64,000 nt of DNA from contig NZ_CP104143.1 of the NCBI RefSeq assembly GCF_025200715.1, positions 992,001-1,056,000 of the forward strand, given 5' to 3'. A program made the translations under genes and the position numbers. This document shows, piece after piece, positions 16,294 to 24,198 of this stretch. The notes under the pieces were generated by a model, which did no database searches, was not told where the DNA came from, and saw only the letters and a program-made list of their open reading frames with translations. How positions within the stretch are numbered: the first letter of the stretch is position 1; each line of letters starts with the position of its first letter. The DNA is from Rhizobium sullae. GTDB taxonomy: Bacteria > Pseudomonadota > Alphaproteobacteria > Rhizobiales > Rhizobiaceae.

Positions 16294-17058
16294 TCAGCTT
16301 GCCCCGATCGTCAGTTCTGCCACGAAATCATACGCGTCCCCACGATAGAGCGAGCGGGTGAATTCGACGGCCCGCCCCGAGCCGAGATAGGAGATACGTT
16401 CGATCGACAGGCCGGCGGCACCAACAGGGACGCCAAGGAGATGGGCGTCGGCTTCCTTCATGTTGGTGGCCGAGATGCGCTGCACCGCGCGGACGGGACG
16501 AACTTGACGCCGCTCGAGTTCGGCATAAAGCGATGTCGTCACCACGAAAGGGTCCGGCAGGAATTCGCCGGAAACACTAGCATTCTCGATCGCCAGAGGC
16601 TGATCGTCGGCAATGCGCAGGCGGCTCAGCCGCGAGACCTTGATATCAGCGGCGAGGCCGAGAATCATCATCTCGTCGGGCGAGGGGGTGTGAATGCCTT
16701 TGTGCAGCCATTCGGAGCGCGAGGTCATGCCGCGGCGGGCCATATCCTCGGTGAAGGAGGTGAGTTGGGACAGCCGCTGTTCGACCTTCGAGACCGGCTT
16801 GGCCACGAACGTGCCGGAGCCGTGGCGGCGCACGAGCAGGCCGTCCGCAACGAGTTCGTCTATCGCCTTGCGGACTGTAACGCGGCTGACGGTCGCAAAC
16901 TCCGCGATGTCGCGCTCCGGCGGCAAGGCATCGCCATGGCCGAGCGTACCGGCGCGGATGGCCTCTTCAAGGGTGCGGCGCAGCTTGACATAGAGCGGGC
17001 CGCTGCCGCCGGCCTGGAGGCGCTCGGGCGAAAGGATGCTGGCGAAATCATCCGTCAT
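16294..17058 (-). CDS. GntR family (HutC-type) transcriptional regulator
   Basis: A 254-residue regulator. The winged helix is at residues 20-85: PLYVKLRRTLEEAIRAGTL, LPPERDIAEFATVSRVTVRKAIDELVADGLLVRRHGSGTFV. The C-terminal UTRA ligand domain (about 105-250) includes PLAIENASVSGEFLPDP and AVEFTRSLYRGDAYDFVAEL. HutC/NagR-type members sense sugar phosphates or related effectors. Its ATG overlaps the TGA of the upstream kinase gene (ATGA), so the two are translationally coupled. With the kinase and the divergent ABC operon it forms one sugar-utilisation locus and probably regulates it. Confidence 0.9.
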   Translation of the reverse strand: MTDDFASILSPERLQAGGSGPLYVKLRRTLEEAIRAGTLGHGDALPPERDIAEFATVSRVTVRKAIDELVADGLLVRRHGSGTFVAKPVSKVEQRLSQLTSFTEDMARRGMTSRSEWLHKGIHTPSPDEMMILGLAADIKVSRLSRLRIADDQPLAIENASVSGEFLPDPFVVTTSLYAELERRQVRPVRAVQRISATNMKEADAHLLGVPVGAAGLSIERISYLGSGRAVEFTRSLYRGDAYDFVAELTIGAS

Positions 17059-17939
17059 GCCGCACCCTTCTGTCGCTCCTGAAGAAATTTTACTGCGAGA
17101 TCGACCGCGCCCTGGAGGACGTCGCCTTTCGGCTCTGCAAGCAGTGCCTTGTGCCGCTCCGCAAGCCAGGGTCCATAGGCCTTTGCGAGGCCGCCGAGCA
17201 GGCAGATCGCCGGACATTGCGGCCAGAGGAGGGTGTCCAAGTTCTCGTCGATCGCCGCTGCGGCGTCCTTAACGATGGCAATTGCGATCTCGTCGTCTTG
17301 GGCGGCATATTCGAAGACCAGCGGCGCATAGCGCGCGAAATCCTTGGGCTTTGCGGTATGGGCGAATTCCACGACGCGTTCGGGGTTGCCGCCGTATTCA
17401 GACATCAGCCTTGCGGTCAGCGGCGACGACGGACGCACCTTGTCGTAGGCGAGCAGGGACTTTTCCAATAGGTCGCGGCCGAGGCGCGCGCCGCTTGCCT
17501 GGTCGCCGACGACGAATCCCCAGCCGCCAATGCCGCGCAATTTGCCGTCCCGGCGTGCATTATAGACCGAGCCAGTGCCAAAGGCGCCGATGACGCCGTC
17601 GGAATCGCCAAGCGCGCCCTGAAGCGCGATCAGAGCATCGGTGACGACATGGCCGTCCGCGAAAGGCAGGGCGCGGTCGATGCGGGTTCCGTAGTCGCCG
17701 ACGTTGGCTCCCGCGACGCCGACGACAGCGGAGACCTTGGAAACGGTTTCTGCAGGCAGGCCCGCATCCCGCAGAGCCTCGCGCGCTGACTCCACGATAT
17801 TGAGGAGAGAGTTGTCGAGATCGGAAAGGATATTGGCAGGCCCCGCCTTGCCGCGGCCCAGAACGTTGCCCCTCCCGTCCGCAACTGCAGCACGGCAGCC
17901 AGATCCGCCTCCGTCTATCCCGATTGCAAGTTCCGTCAT
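17055..17939 (-). CDS. BadF/BadG-type ATPase, N-acetylglucosamine-kinase-like
   Basis: A 294-residue ASKHA-fold kinase. LAIGIDGGGSGCRAAVADGRGNVLGRGKAGPAN is the phosphate-1 loop of eukaryotic-type GlcNAc kinases; GVAGANVGDYG, GAFGTGSVYNARRDGK and GGWGFVVGDQASGARLGRDLLEKSL follow as phosphate-2 and sugar-binding regions. Likely reaction: ATP-dependent phosphorylation of an imported amino sugar in the cytosol. Start at 17939 has GGAGG 7 bases upstream and the fold begins at once. It precedes the GntR gene with a 4-base overlap and is divergent from the ABC importer, so the sugar is probably the importer's substrate. Confidence 0.85.
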   Translation of the reverse strand: MTELAIGIDGGGSGCRAAVADGRGNVLGRGKAGPANILSDLDNSLLNIVESAREALRDAGLPAETVSKVSAVVGVAGANVGDYGTRIDRALPFADGHVVTDALIALQGALGDSDGVIGAFGTGSVYNARRDGKLRGIGGWGFVVGDQASGARLGRDLLEKSLLAYDKVRPSSPLTARLMSEYGGNPERVVEFAHTAKPKDFARYAPLVFEYAAQDDEIAIAIVKDAAAAIDENLDTLLWPQCPAICLLGGLAKAYGPWLAERHKALLAEPKGDVLQGAVDLAVKFLQERQKGAA

Positions 17940-18472
17940 CGAACCTCCGAATGCCGCATTCCCTTGGTTTTTACTACAATACCAAAAAAATACCATTTAC
18001 CAAGTGGAATTGGCTCGAAAATTTCGCCGTTTTATCTATTTGATTTTAAATGATAAAATTTTTAAACGAAATTTGTATGCGCCAAAAGTTAAATTTGGCT
18101 GGACAATTGGTATTTTTTTGGACTTAATTCCGGAAAAGGGAACAGCACCTAGAGGCAGATAGAAACCGGCGCTAAAATGATCTGCTGGTGTCTTAAGAAA
18201 GATCGCATCACGATTGCCGCTTCAGGGCGCGCGCTTCATGGGAGATCAGGCCGCCGCAGCTTTTTCCTTTCGAGAATATCGCGCCCAGTTCAGCGTATTG
18301 GGAGGGCGCATTCTGGCCGGGGGCGTCTTTGCTTTCCGTGTCCGTCGAGCTTCCGGAGCCGGCAGTTGCTGGCGGCCCCACCAAGGTGGCGTTGGGTGTA
18401 AACCTCAGGCACGCCAACTGCTTGTACCAGAACCAAGATAGCGCCTTGCGGCGCTTAAAACAGGAGAGGGAA
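17940..18472. promoter_or_regulatory. Divergent regulatory region with two inverted GntR-like sites
   Basis: CCAAAAAAATACCA at 17982-17995 recurs exactly in reverse orientation as TGGTATTTTTTTGG at 18108-18121. Between them lies about 110 bases of AT-rich DNA that must hold promoters for the kinase/GntR side and possibly for the ABC side. ACCA half-sites recur in the left copy (ATACCA...TACCATTTACCA). Binding by the adjacent GntR protein is inferred. 18122-18472 holds no gene I can support and forms a long leader ahead of the binding protein. Confidence 0.5.
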
Positions 18473-19732
18473 ATGAAAAACACTGCTCTGAAAAGCCTGC
18501 TGCTTGCCTCCAGTCTGCTCACGTCTGCTGGCTTTGCCTATTCTGCGGACGTCACGCTGACGATCGAAAGCTGGCGTAACGACGACCTGCAGATCTGGCA
18601 GGAAAAGATCATTCCGGCCTTCGAAGCCAAGAACCCGGGCATCAAGCTCGTCTTCTCGCCGACCGCTCCGACGGAATACAACGCTTCACTGAACGCAAAG
18701 CTCGATGCCGGCTCTGCAGGCGACATCATCACCTGCCGTCCGTTCGACGCGTCGCTCGAACTCTTCAACAAGAAGCAGCTTGCCGATCTCACCAGCCTGC
18801 CAGGCATGGAAAACTTCACGCCGGTTGCGAAGGCTGCCTGGTCGACCGACGACGGCAAGTCCACCTTCTGCGTACCGATGGCTTCGGTCATCCACGGCTT
18901 CATCTACAACAAGGATGCCTTCGAAAAGCTCGGCATCGCCGTTCCGAAGACGCAGGACGAGTTCTACGCCGCTCTCGAAAAGATCAAGGCGGACGGCACC
19001 TACATTCCGATGGCAATGGGTACGAAGGACCTCTGGGAGGCCGCGACCATGGGCTACCAGAACATCGGCCCGAACTATTGGAAGGGCGAAGAGGGCCGCA
19101 TGGCCTTGATCGAAGGCAAGAAGAAGCTGACGGATGCCGAGTGGGTCGAGCCCCTTAAGGAACTTGCCAAGTGGAAGCCTTATCTCGGCGATGGCTTCGA
19201 AGCGCAGACCTATTCCGACAGCCAGAACCTCTTCACGCTCGGCCGTGCGGCGATCTACCCGGCTGGTTCCTGGGAAATTTCGCTGTTCAACAGCCAGGCG
19301 CAGTTCAAGATGGGCGCATTCCCGCCGCCGGTTCCGAAGGCTGGCGACACCGGCTACATCTCCGACCATCCGGACATCGGCGTCGGTCTCAATACGAAGA
19401 GCGCGCATGCCGAAGAAGCCAAGAAGTTCCTGAGCTGGGTTGCCTCCTCCGAATTCGCAGACATCTACGCGAACTCGCTGCCGGGCTTCTTCAGCCTGAA
19501 CTCCAACCCGGTGAAGATGAGCGATCCGTTGGCACAGGAATTCGTTTCCTGGCGCGGCCCGTACAAGTCGACCGTCCGCTCGACCTACCAGATCCTGTCG
19601 CGCGGTACGCCGAACCTGGAAAACGAAACCTGGGTCGAATCGGCCAATGTCATCAACGGCACCGACACGCCGGAAGTGGCTGCCGAAAAGCTCCAGAAGG
19701 GTCTCGACGGCTGGTACAAGCCGGGCAAGTAA
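18473..19732 (+). CDS. Sugar ABC transporter substrate-binding protein
   Basis: A 419-residue periplasmic binding protein of the extracellular family 1 group. Signal peptide MKNTALKSLLLASSLLTSAGFAYSA, then VTLTIESWRNDDLQIWQEKIIPAFEAKNPGIKL. VAKAAWSTDDGKSTFCVPMASVIHGFIYNKDAF and FTLGRAAIYPAGSWEISLF are standard fold blocks. ATG at 18473 has CAGGAGAGGG upstream. First gene of the rightward ABC operon. The locus resembles rhizobial N-acetylglucosamine/chito-oligosaccharide uptake clusters because of the linked BadF-type kinase; the substrate itself is inferred. Confidence 0.9.
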   Translation: MKNTALKSLLLASSLLTSAGFAYSADVTLTIESWRNDDLQIWQEKIIPAFEAKNPGIKLVFSPTAPTEYNASLNAKLDAGSAGDIITCRPFDASLELFNKKQLADLTSLPGMENFTPVAKAAWSTDDGKSTFCVPMASVIHGFIYNKDAFEKLGIAVPKTQDEFYAALEKIKADGTYIPMAMGTKDLWEAATMGYQNIGPNYWKGEEGRMALIEGKKKLTDAEWVEPLKELAKWKPYLGDGFEAQTYSDSQNLFTLGRAAIYPAGSWEISLFNSQAQFKMGAFPPPVPKAGDTGYISDHPDIGVGLNTKSAHAEEAKKFLSWVASSEFADIYANSLPGFFSLNSNPVKMSDPLAQEFVSWRGPYKSTVRSTYQILSRGTPNLENETWVESANVINGTDTPEVAAEKLQKGLDGWYKPGK

Positions 19733-19749
19733 GCCGGCGTCGATTAGGC

Positions 19750-19771
19750 AGGGCGGCGATTTCGCCGCCCT
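19750..19771 (+). terminator. Stem-loop between binding protein and permease genes
   Basis: AGGGCGGCG, loop ATTT, CGCCGCCCT: a 9-bp perfect GC-rich stem 18 bases after the binding-protein stop. With no T run it is more likely an attenuator or 3'-end mRNA stabiliser, which would raise binding protein over permease, a common arrangement in such operons. Confidence 0.55.
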
Positions 19772-19786
19772 CATTCCTGTGCTCGT

Positions 19787-19866
19787 CACAGGAAGCCAGC
19801 CACGCGAAGTCTTTCGCGTGAGAAGAGTCTCCCGTGCCGCCAACGCGGCGCAACTGGATCCCTGTG
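19787..19866. repeat. RIME-like cloverleaf intergenic repeat
   Basis: Outer arms CACAGGAAGCCAG (19787-19799) and CTGGATCCCTGTG (19854-19866) pair at 11 of 13 positions. They enclose two hairpins: CACGCGAA-GTCT-TTCGCGTG (19801-19820) and GTGCCGC-CAAC-GCGGCGC (19834-19851). The layout matches the rhizobial intergenic mosaic elements (RIME). It sits inside an operon, between binding protein and first permease. Confidence 0.6.
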
Positions 19867-19932
19867 TGAACCCCGGACATAAACCCGAGGACAGGGACGA
19901 GGGGAGAGAACGAAGCAAAGCGAGCCAGAACA

Positions 19933-20877
19933 ATGACCGATCTGACAGCGGAAACCGCGATACCGATCAGGCGCCCGGTGCGCTGGCATATCGGCGTCTT
20001 TCTTCTCCCGGCAATCATCGTCTATTCGGCGATCATGGTCCTGCCGCTGATCGAAACGCTCAGGCTTTCGTTCTACAACATCGTCGACGGCACGCCCGCC
20101 TTCGTCGGCCTTGCGAACTACAAGGTGCTGTTCGGCGATCCGCGCTGGGCGCATGATTTCTGGAATGCGCTTGTCAACAACCTGATCTTTTTCGCCATTC
20201 ATATGTGCGTGCAGAATCCGATCGGCGTTGCGCTTGCAGCGCTTCTGTCCACGCCGCGGCTGCGTTTCGTCGCCTTCTACCGCACGGCGATGTTCCTGCC
20301 GACGCTCTTGTCGTTCGTGATCGTCGGCTTCATCTGGAAGCTGATCCTCTCGCCGATCTGGGGTGTCGCACCATGGCTGATGAGCCTTGTCGGCATGAAG
20401 TCCTTCTTCGCGCCCTGGCTCGGCCAGTCCGGTCCGGCGCTGGTCGCCGTGTCGCTGATCTCCAACTGGCAATATATCGGTATCCCGATGATGCTGATCT
20501 ATGCGGCGCTGCTCAGCATTCCCGAAGAGGTGATCGAGGCTGCGGAATGCGATGGCATCACCGGCTGGGCACAGTTCTGGAAGATCAAGCTGCCGCTCAT
20601 CCTGCCAGCGATCGGCATCATTTCGATCCTGACCTTCGTCGGTAATTTCAACGCTTTCGACTTGATCTACACCGTACAGGGCGCGCTTGCCGGTCCCAAT
20701 ATGTCAACCGATATCCTGGGAACGCTGCTTTACCGCACCTTCTTCGGCTTCCAGTTGCAGCTCGGCGACCGTTCCATGGGGGCGACGATCGCGACGGTGA
20801 TGTTCCTGATCATCCTCGCCGGCGTCTCTTTCTATCTTTTCGCAATCCAGCGGCGCATGCGCCGGTATCAATTCTAA
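19933..20877 (+). CDS. Sugar ABC transporter permease, MalF/UgpA-like
   Basis: A 314-residue inner-membrane protein with six predicted membrane segments, starting with HIGVFLLPAIIVYSAIMVLPLIETLRLSFYN. The cytoplasmic EAA loop reads EVIEAAECDGITGWAQFWKIKLPLILP, where it contacts the ATPase. It pairs with the next permease to form the channel. It lies 200 bases after the binding protein because of the stem-loop and repeat between them. Confidence 0.92.
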   Translation: MTDLTAETAIPIRRPVRWHIGVFLLPAIIVYSAIMVLPLIETLRLSFYNIVDGTPAFVGLANYKVLFGDPRWAHDFWNALVNNLIFFAIHMCVQNPIGVALAALLSTPRLRFVAFYRTAMFLPTLLSFVIVGFIWKLILSPIWGVAPWLMSLVGMKSFFAPWLGQSGPALVAVSLISNWQYIGIPMMLIYAALLSIPEEVIEAAECDGITGWAQFWKIKLPLILPAIGIISILTFVGNFNAFDLIYTVQGALAGPNMSTDILGTLLYRTFFGFQLQLGDRSMGATIATVMFLIILAGVSFYLFAIQRRMRRYQF

Positions 20878-20889
20878 GGAGCGTGGTCC

Positions 20890-21732
20890 ATGTCCAATAG
20901 AGCACGCACGTCCCCCCTCCGCGCCGGCCTCGTGCATTTGGCTTTGATCGGCTATACGCTCGTCGCCATCTTTCCGGTGTTTCTGACAATCATCAACTCG
21001 TTCAAGGACCGCAACGCGATCTTCCGCTCGCCGCTGCAGGTGCCGACGCCTTCGACCTTCAGCCTTGTCGGGTATCAGACGGTGCTGGGGCAGGGCGATT
21101 TCGCAACCTATTTCCAGAACAGCTTCATCGTGACGGTTGTTTCGATCTTCTTCGTGTTGCTGTTCGGTGCGATGGCGGCCTTCGCGCTTTCCGAATACCG
21201 CTTCCGCGGCAACACGCTCTTGGGCCTCTACATGGCGATCGGAATCATGATCCCGATCCGTCTCGGCACGGTGGCTATCCTGCAGGGCATGGTGGCCGCC
21301 GGCCTCGTCAATACGCTGACGGCGCTTGTTCTCGTCTATACCGCGCAGGGCATCCCGTTGGCGATCTTCATCCTGTCGGAATTCATGCGCACGGTTTCGG
21401 ACGACCTGAAGAATGCCGGGCGCATCGACGGGTTGTCTGAATATGCAATCTTCTTCCGGCTCGTGCTGCCGCTCGTGCGCCCGGCAATGGCGACGGTCGC
21501 GGTTTTCACGATGATCCCGATCTGGAACGATTTGTGGTTCCCGCTGATCCTGGCGCCGTCTGAATCCACCAAGACCGTCACGCTCGGCTCGCAGATATTT
21601 ATCGGCCAATTCGTGACCAACTGGAACGCCGTTCTGGCAGCACTTTCGCTGGCGATCCTGCCGATCCTCGTGCTTTACGTCATCTTCTCGCGGCAACTGA
21701 TCCGCGGCATCACGTCCGGAGCAGTGAAATGA
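20890..21732 (+). CDS. Sugar ABC transporter permease, MalG/UgpE-like
   Basis: A 280-residue permease with six membrane segments (HLALIGYTLVAIFPVFLTIINSF first). The EAA-type loop is DDLKNAGRIDGLSEYAIFFRLVLPLVRPA, followed by IWNDLWFPLIL. Twelve bases separate it from the first permease, and its stop overlaps the next gene's start (ATGA), so the operon is tightly coupled. Confidence 0.92.
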   Translation: MSNRARTSPLRAGLVHLALIGYTLVAIFPVFLTIINSFKDRNAIFRSPLQVPTPSTFSLVGYQTVLGQGDFATYFQNSFIVTVVSIFFVLLFGAMAAFALSEYRFRGNTLLGLYMAIGIMIPIRLGTVAILQGMVAAGLVNTLTALVLVYTAQGIPLAIFILSEFMRTVSDDLKNAGRIDGLSEYAIFFRLVLPLVRPAMATVAVFTMIPIWNDLWFPLILAPSESTKTVTLGSQIFIGQFVTNWNAVLAALSLAILPILVLYVIFSRQLIRGITSGAVK

Positions 21733-22793
21733 CCGTTTCGCAGAAGCCGGTCCGCGTTCTCGTCGCGGGGCTCGGCAATATGGGCCGCAGCCATGCGCTC
21801 GCCTATCACAACAATCCGGGCTTCGAGATCGCCGGTCTCGTCAACCGTTCGAGGCCGAGCCTGCCGCCGGAGCTTGAGGGTTACACCATCTATCCGGACT
21901 TCACGACGGCGCTGGCCGAATTGAAGCCAGATCTCTGCGCCATCTGCACCTATTCCGACAGCCATGCCGATTATGCGGTCGCGGCGTTCGAGGCTGGTTG
22001 CGATGTCTTCGTGGAAAAGCCGCTGGCAACGACCGTCGCCGACGCCGAACGCGTCGTGGCGGCTGCGAAGAAAGCCGGGCGGAAGCTGGTGATCGGCTAC
22101 ATTCTTCGCCATCATCCGTCCTGGACGAAGCTGATCGAGGAAGCGCGGAAGCTTGGCGGACCCTACGTCTTCCGCATGAACCTCAATCAACAGTCTAGCG
22201 GCCCGACTTGGGAGACGCACAAATCGCTGATGCAGACGACATCGCCGATCGTGGATTGCGGCGTTCACTACGTAGACGTCATGTGCCAGATCACCGACGC
22301 GAAGCCGGTCGAGGTGCGCGGCATGGGCCTGCGGCTTTCCGACGAGATCGCGCCGGATATGTACAATTACGGCCAGCTGCAGGTGATCTTCGAAGATGGC
22401 TCCGTCGGCTGGTACGAAGCCGGCTGGGGGCCGATGATCTCGGAGACGGCCTTCTTCGTGAAGGATGTCATGTCCCCGAAGGGTGCCGTTTCCATCGTCA
22501 TGGATCCGAACGCGAAATCGGATGATATCGACACGCACACCAAGACCTCCGTTATCCGGCTCCATAGCGCCGAGACCGGGCCGGACGGTAAGTTCATTAC
22601 GCCGGATCAGGACATGACGATGGCCGGCGAACCGGGCCATCAGGAGCTCTGCGACCGTGAGCAGGCCTTCGTGCTGAAGGCCATTCGCGAGGACATCGAC
22701 CTCAATCGCCACATGGCAGACGCCGTCGCGTCGCTGCGCATCTGCCTCGCCGCCGATGAGAGCGTGCGCACCGGGCAACCGGTCAAACTGTAA
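21729..22793 (+). CDS. Gfo/Idh/MocA family oxidoreductase
   Basis: A 354-residue NAD(P)-dependent oxidoreductase. Rossmann motif VLVAGLGNMGRSHALAYHN at residues 9-27, the EKPLATT motif near residue 97, and GVHYVDVMCQI with the conserved histidine. Such enzymes oxidise or epimerise sugars, inositols or amino sugars. Being inside the ABC operon, between permease (4-base overlap) and ATPase, it probably acts on the imported sugar or a derivative. Its presence suggests the substrate may be more complex than plain GlcNAc. Confidence 0.88.
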   Translation: MTVSQKPVRVLVAGLGNMGRSHALAYHNNPGFEIAGLVNRSRPSLPPELEGYTIYPDFTTALAELKPDLCAICTYSDSHADYAVAAFEAGCDVFVEKPLATTVADAERVVAAAKKAGRKLVIGYILRHHPSWTKLIEEARKLGGPYVFRMNLNQQSSGPTWETHKSLMQTTSPIVDCGVHYVDVMCQITDAKPVEVRGMGLRLSDEIAPDMYNYGQLQVIFEDGSVGWYEAGWGPMISETAFFVKDVMSPKGAVSIVMDPNAKSDDIDTHTKTSVIRLHSAETGPDGKFITPDQDMTMAGEPGHQELCDREQAFVLKAIREDIDLNRHMADAVASLRICLAADESVRTGQPVKL

Positions 22794-22804
22794 GGGAACG
22801 ACTA

Positions 22805-23806
22805 GTGGGATCGCTTCAACTCAAATCCATCCGCAAGACCTATGGCACGCATGAAGTGCTGAAGGGCATCGACCTTGAGGTCAAGGACGGCGAATTCGTC
22901 ATTTTCGTCGGGCCGTCTGGCTGCGGAAAATCGACCCTGCTGCGCAGCATCGCCGGCCTCGAGGACGTGACGTCCGGCACCGTTCTCATCAACGGCAAGG
23001 ACGAAACCTTGACGCCGCCTGCCAAGCGCGGCATCGCGATGGTCTTCCAATCCTACGCCCTCTATCCCCACCTGACCGTAAAGGACAATATGGGTCTTGG
23101 CCTGAAGCAGGCGGGAATGCCGAAGGACCAGATCGAGACGCGCGTCGACAAGGCATCGTCAATGTTGTCGCTGGAGCCCTACTTGGCGCGCCGTCCGGCC
23201 GAACTCTCTGGCGGCCAGCGCCAGCGCGTTGCGATCGGCCGCGCCATCGTGCGCGAACCGGAACTCTTCCTCTTCGACGAGCCGCTGTCGAACCTCGATG
23301 CGGCGTTGCGCGTCCAGACACGACTCGAGATTGCCCGGTTGCACCGCAGCCTGAAGGCGACGATGATCTACGTCACCCACGACCAGGTCGAGGCGATGAC
23401 GCTGGCCGACAAGATCGTCGTGCTGAACGCCGGTGCGATCGAGCAGGTCGGATCGCCGATGGAACTCTACAACCGTCCGGCCAACGTCTTCGTCGCAGGC
23501 TTCATCGGCTCGCCGATGATGAACTTGATTCCGGCAGAAAAGCTCGGCGACGGGGAGGCGAAGACGATCGGCGTTCGTCCCGAGCATTTGACGCTTTCGC
23601 GCGAGCAGGGGACCTGGAAGGCGAAAATCGTCCATGTCGAACATCTCGGTGCCGATACGATCGTCTATCTTGAGTCCGACCAATGCGGCCTGCTGACGGC
23701 GCGCCTCTTCGGCGAACACCAGTACGAGCCCGACGAGATCGTCTACGCGACGCCGGACAAGGCGCATATGCATCGCTTTGATGAGAACGAGCAGGCGATC
23801 CGTTAG
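22805..23806 (+). CDS. Sugar ABC transporter ATP-binding protein, MalK/UgpC-like
   Basis: A 333-residue ATPase. Walker A GPSGCGKST, Q-loop VFQSYALYPH, signature LSGGQRQR, Walker B LFLFDEPLSNLDA, H-loop VTHDQVEA. The C-terminal regulatory OB-like part (from about 235) includes VRPEHLTL. Start is GTG at 22805 after GGGAACGACTA. It is the last gene of the operon; the next gene converges 26 bases later. Confidence 0.93.
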   Translation: MGSLQLKSIRKTYGTHEVLKGIDLEVKDGEFVIFVGPSGCGKSTLLRSIAGLEDVTSGTVLINGKDETLTPPAKRGIAMVFQSYALYPHLTVKDNMGLGLKQAGMPKDQIETRVDKASSMLSLEPYLARRPAELSGGQRQRVAIGRAIVREPELFLFDEPLSNLDAALRVQTRLEIARLHRSLKATMIYVTHDQVEAMTLADKIVVLNAGAIEQVGSPMELYNRPANVFVAGFIGSPMMNLIPAEKLGDGEAKTIGVRPEHLTLSREQGTWKAKIVHVEHLGADTIVYLESDQCGLLTARLFGEHQYEPDEIVYATPDKAHMHRFDENEQAIR

Positions 23807-23832
23807 GGCTTTTTCATACGGTTATCCTCAGC

Positions 23833-24138
23833 TCATCCGAGGACGGGCCGCATGAAGCTTCGTTCGTAGCTGATGATGCTGCGGTTGTGGCGGTCGAGCT
23901 CGAAGGCCGCCTGGCATTCGGGGTCCGTCGCCATGCGCGTGCGATAATCCTCGTAGGCGGCAAGGCTCGGGAACGAAAAGAGGGCAACGGCAATGTTGTT
24001 GGCGCCTTCCGACGGCAGGAAGTAGCCGTGATGAGTGCCGCCCATCCGATTGACGATCGGAATCCAGAGCCGGGCGTATTCCTCGAATTCCGCGACCTTG
24101 TAAGGGTCGAGGACGTAGCGCAAATGGCAGGTAATCAT
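23833..24138 (-). CDS. NIPSNAP family protein
   Basis: A 101-residue single-domain protein. MITCHLRYVLDPYKVAEFEEYARLWIPIVNRMGG, GYFLPSEGANNIAVALFSFPSLAAYEDYR and the C-terminal SIISYERSFMRP follow the ferredoxin-like NIPSNAP/dimeric alpha-beta barrel fold. Cytosolic; function in bacteria is not settled. ATG at 24138 is preceded by GAGGA. It lies 60 bases after the start region of no other gene and downstream of the MHS transporter in the same direction. Confidence 0.8.
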   Translation of the reverse strand: MITCHLRYVLDPYKVAEFEEYARLWIPIVNRMGGTHHGYFLPSEGANNIAVALFSFPSLAAYEDYRTRMATDPECQAAFELDRHNRSIISYERSFMRPVLG

Positions 24139-24198
24139 TGAAATATCCTCGAATGATGATTTGCCGGGCAAACTTCCGTCCGGCCGTTGGGAAGTGGC

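Noticed and set aside
18329..18472. Extended start of the sugar-binding protein at 18329
   Set aside because: It would put 48 residues before an obvious signal peptide; the ATG at 18473 has a good ribosome-binding site.
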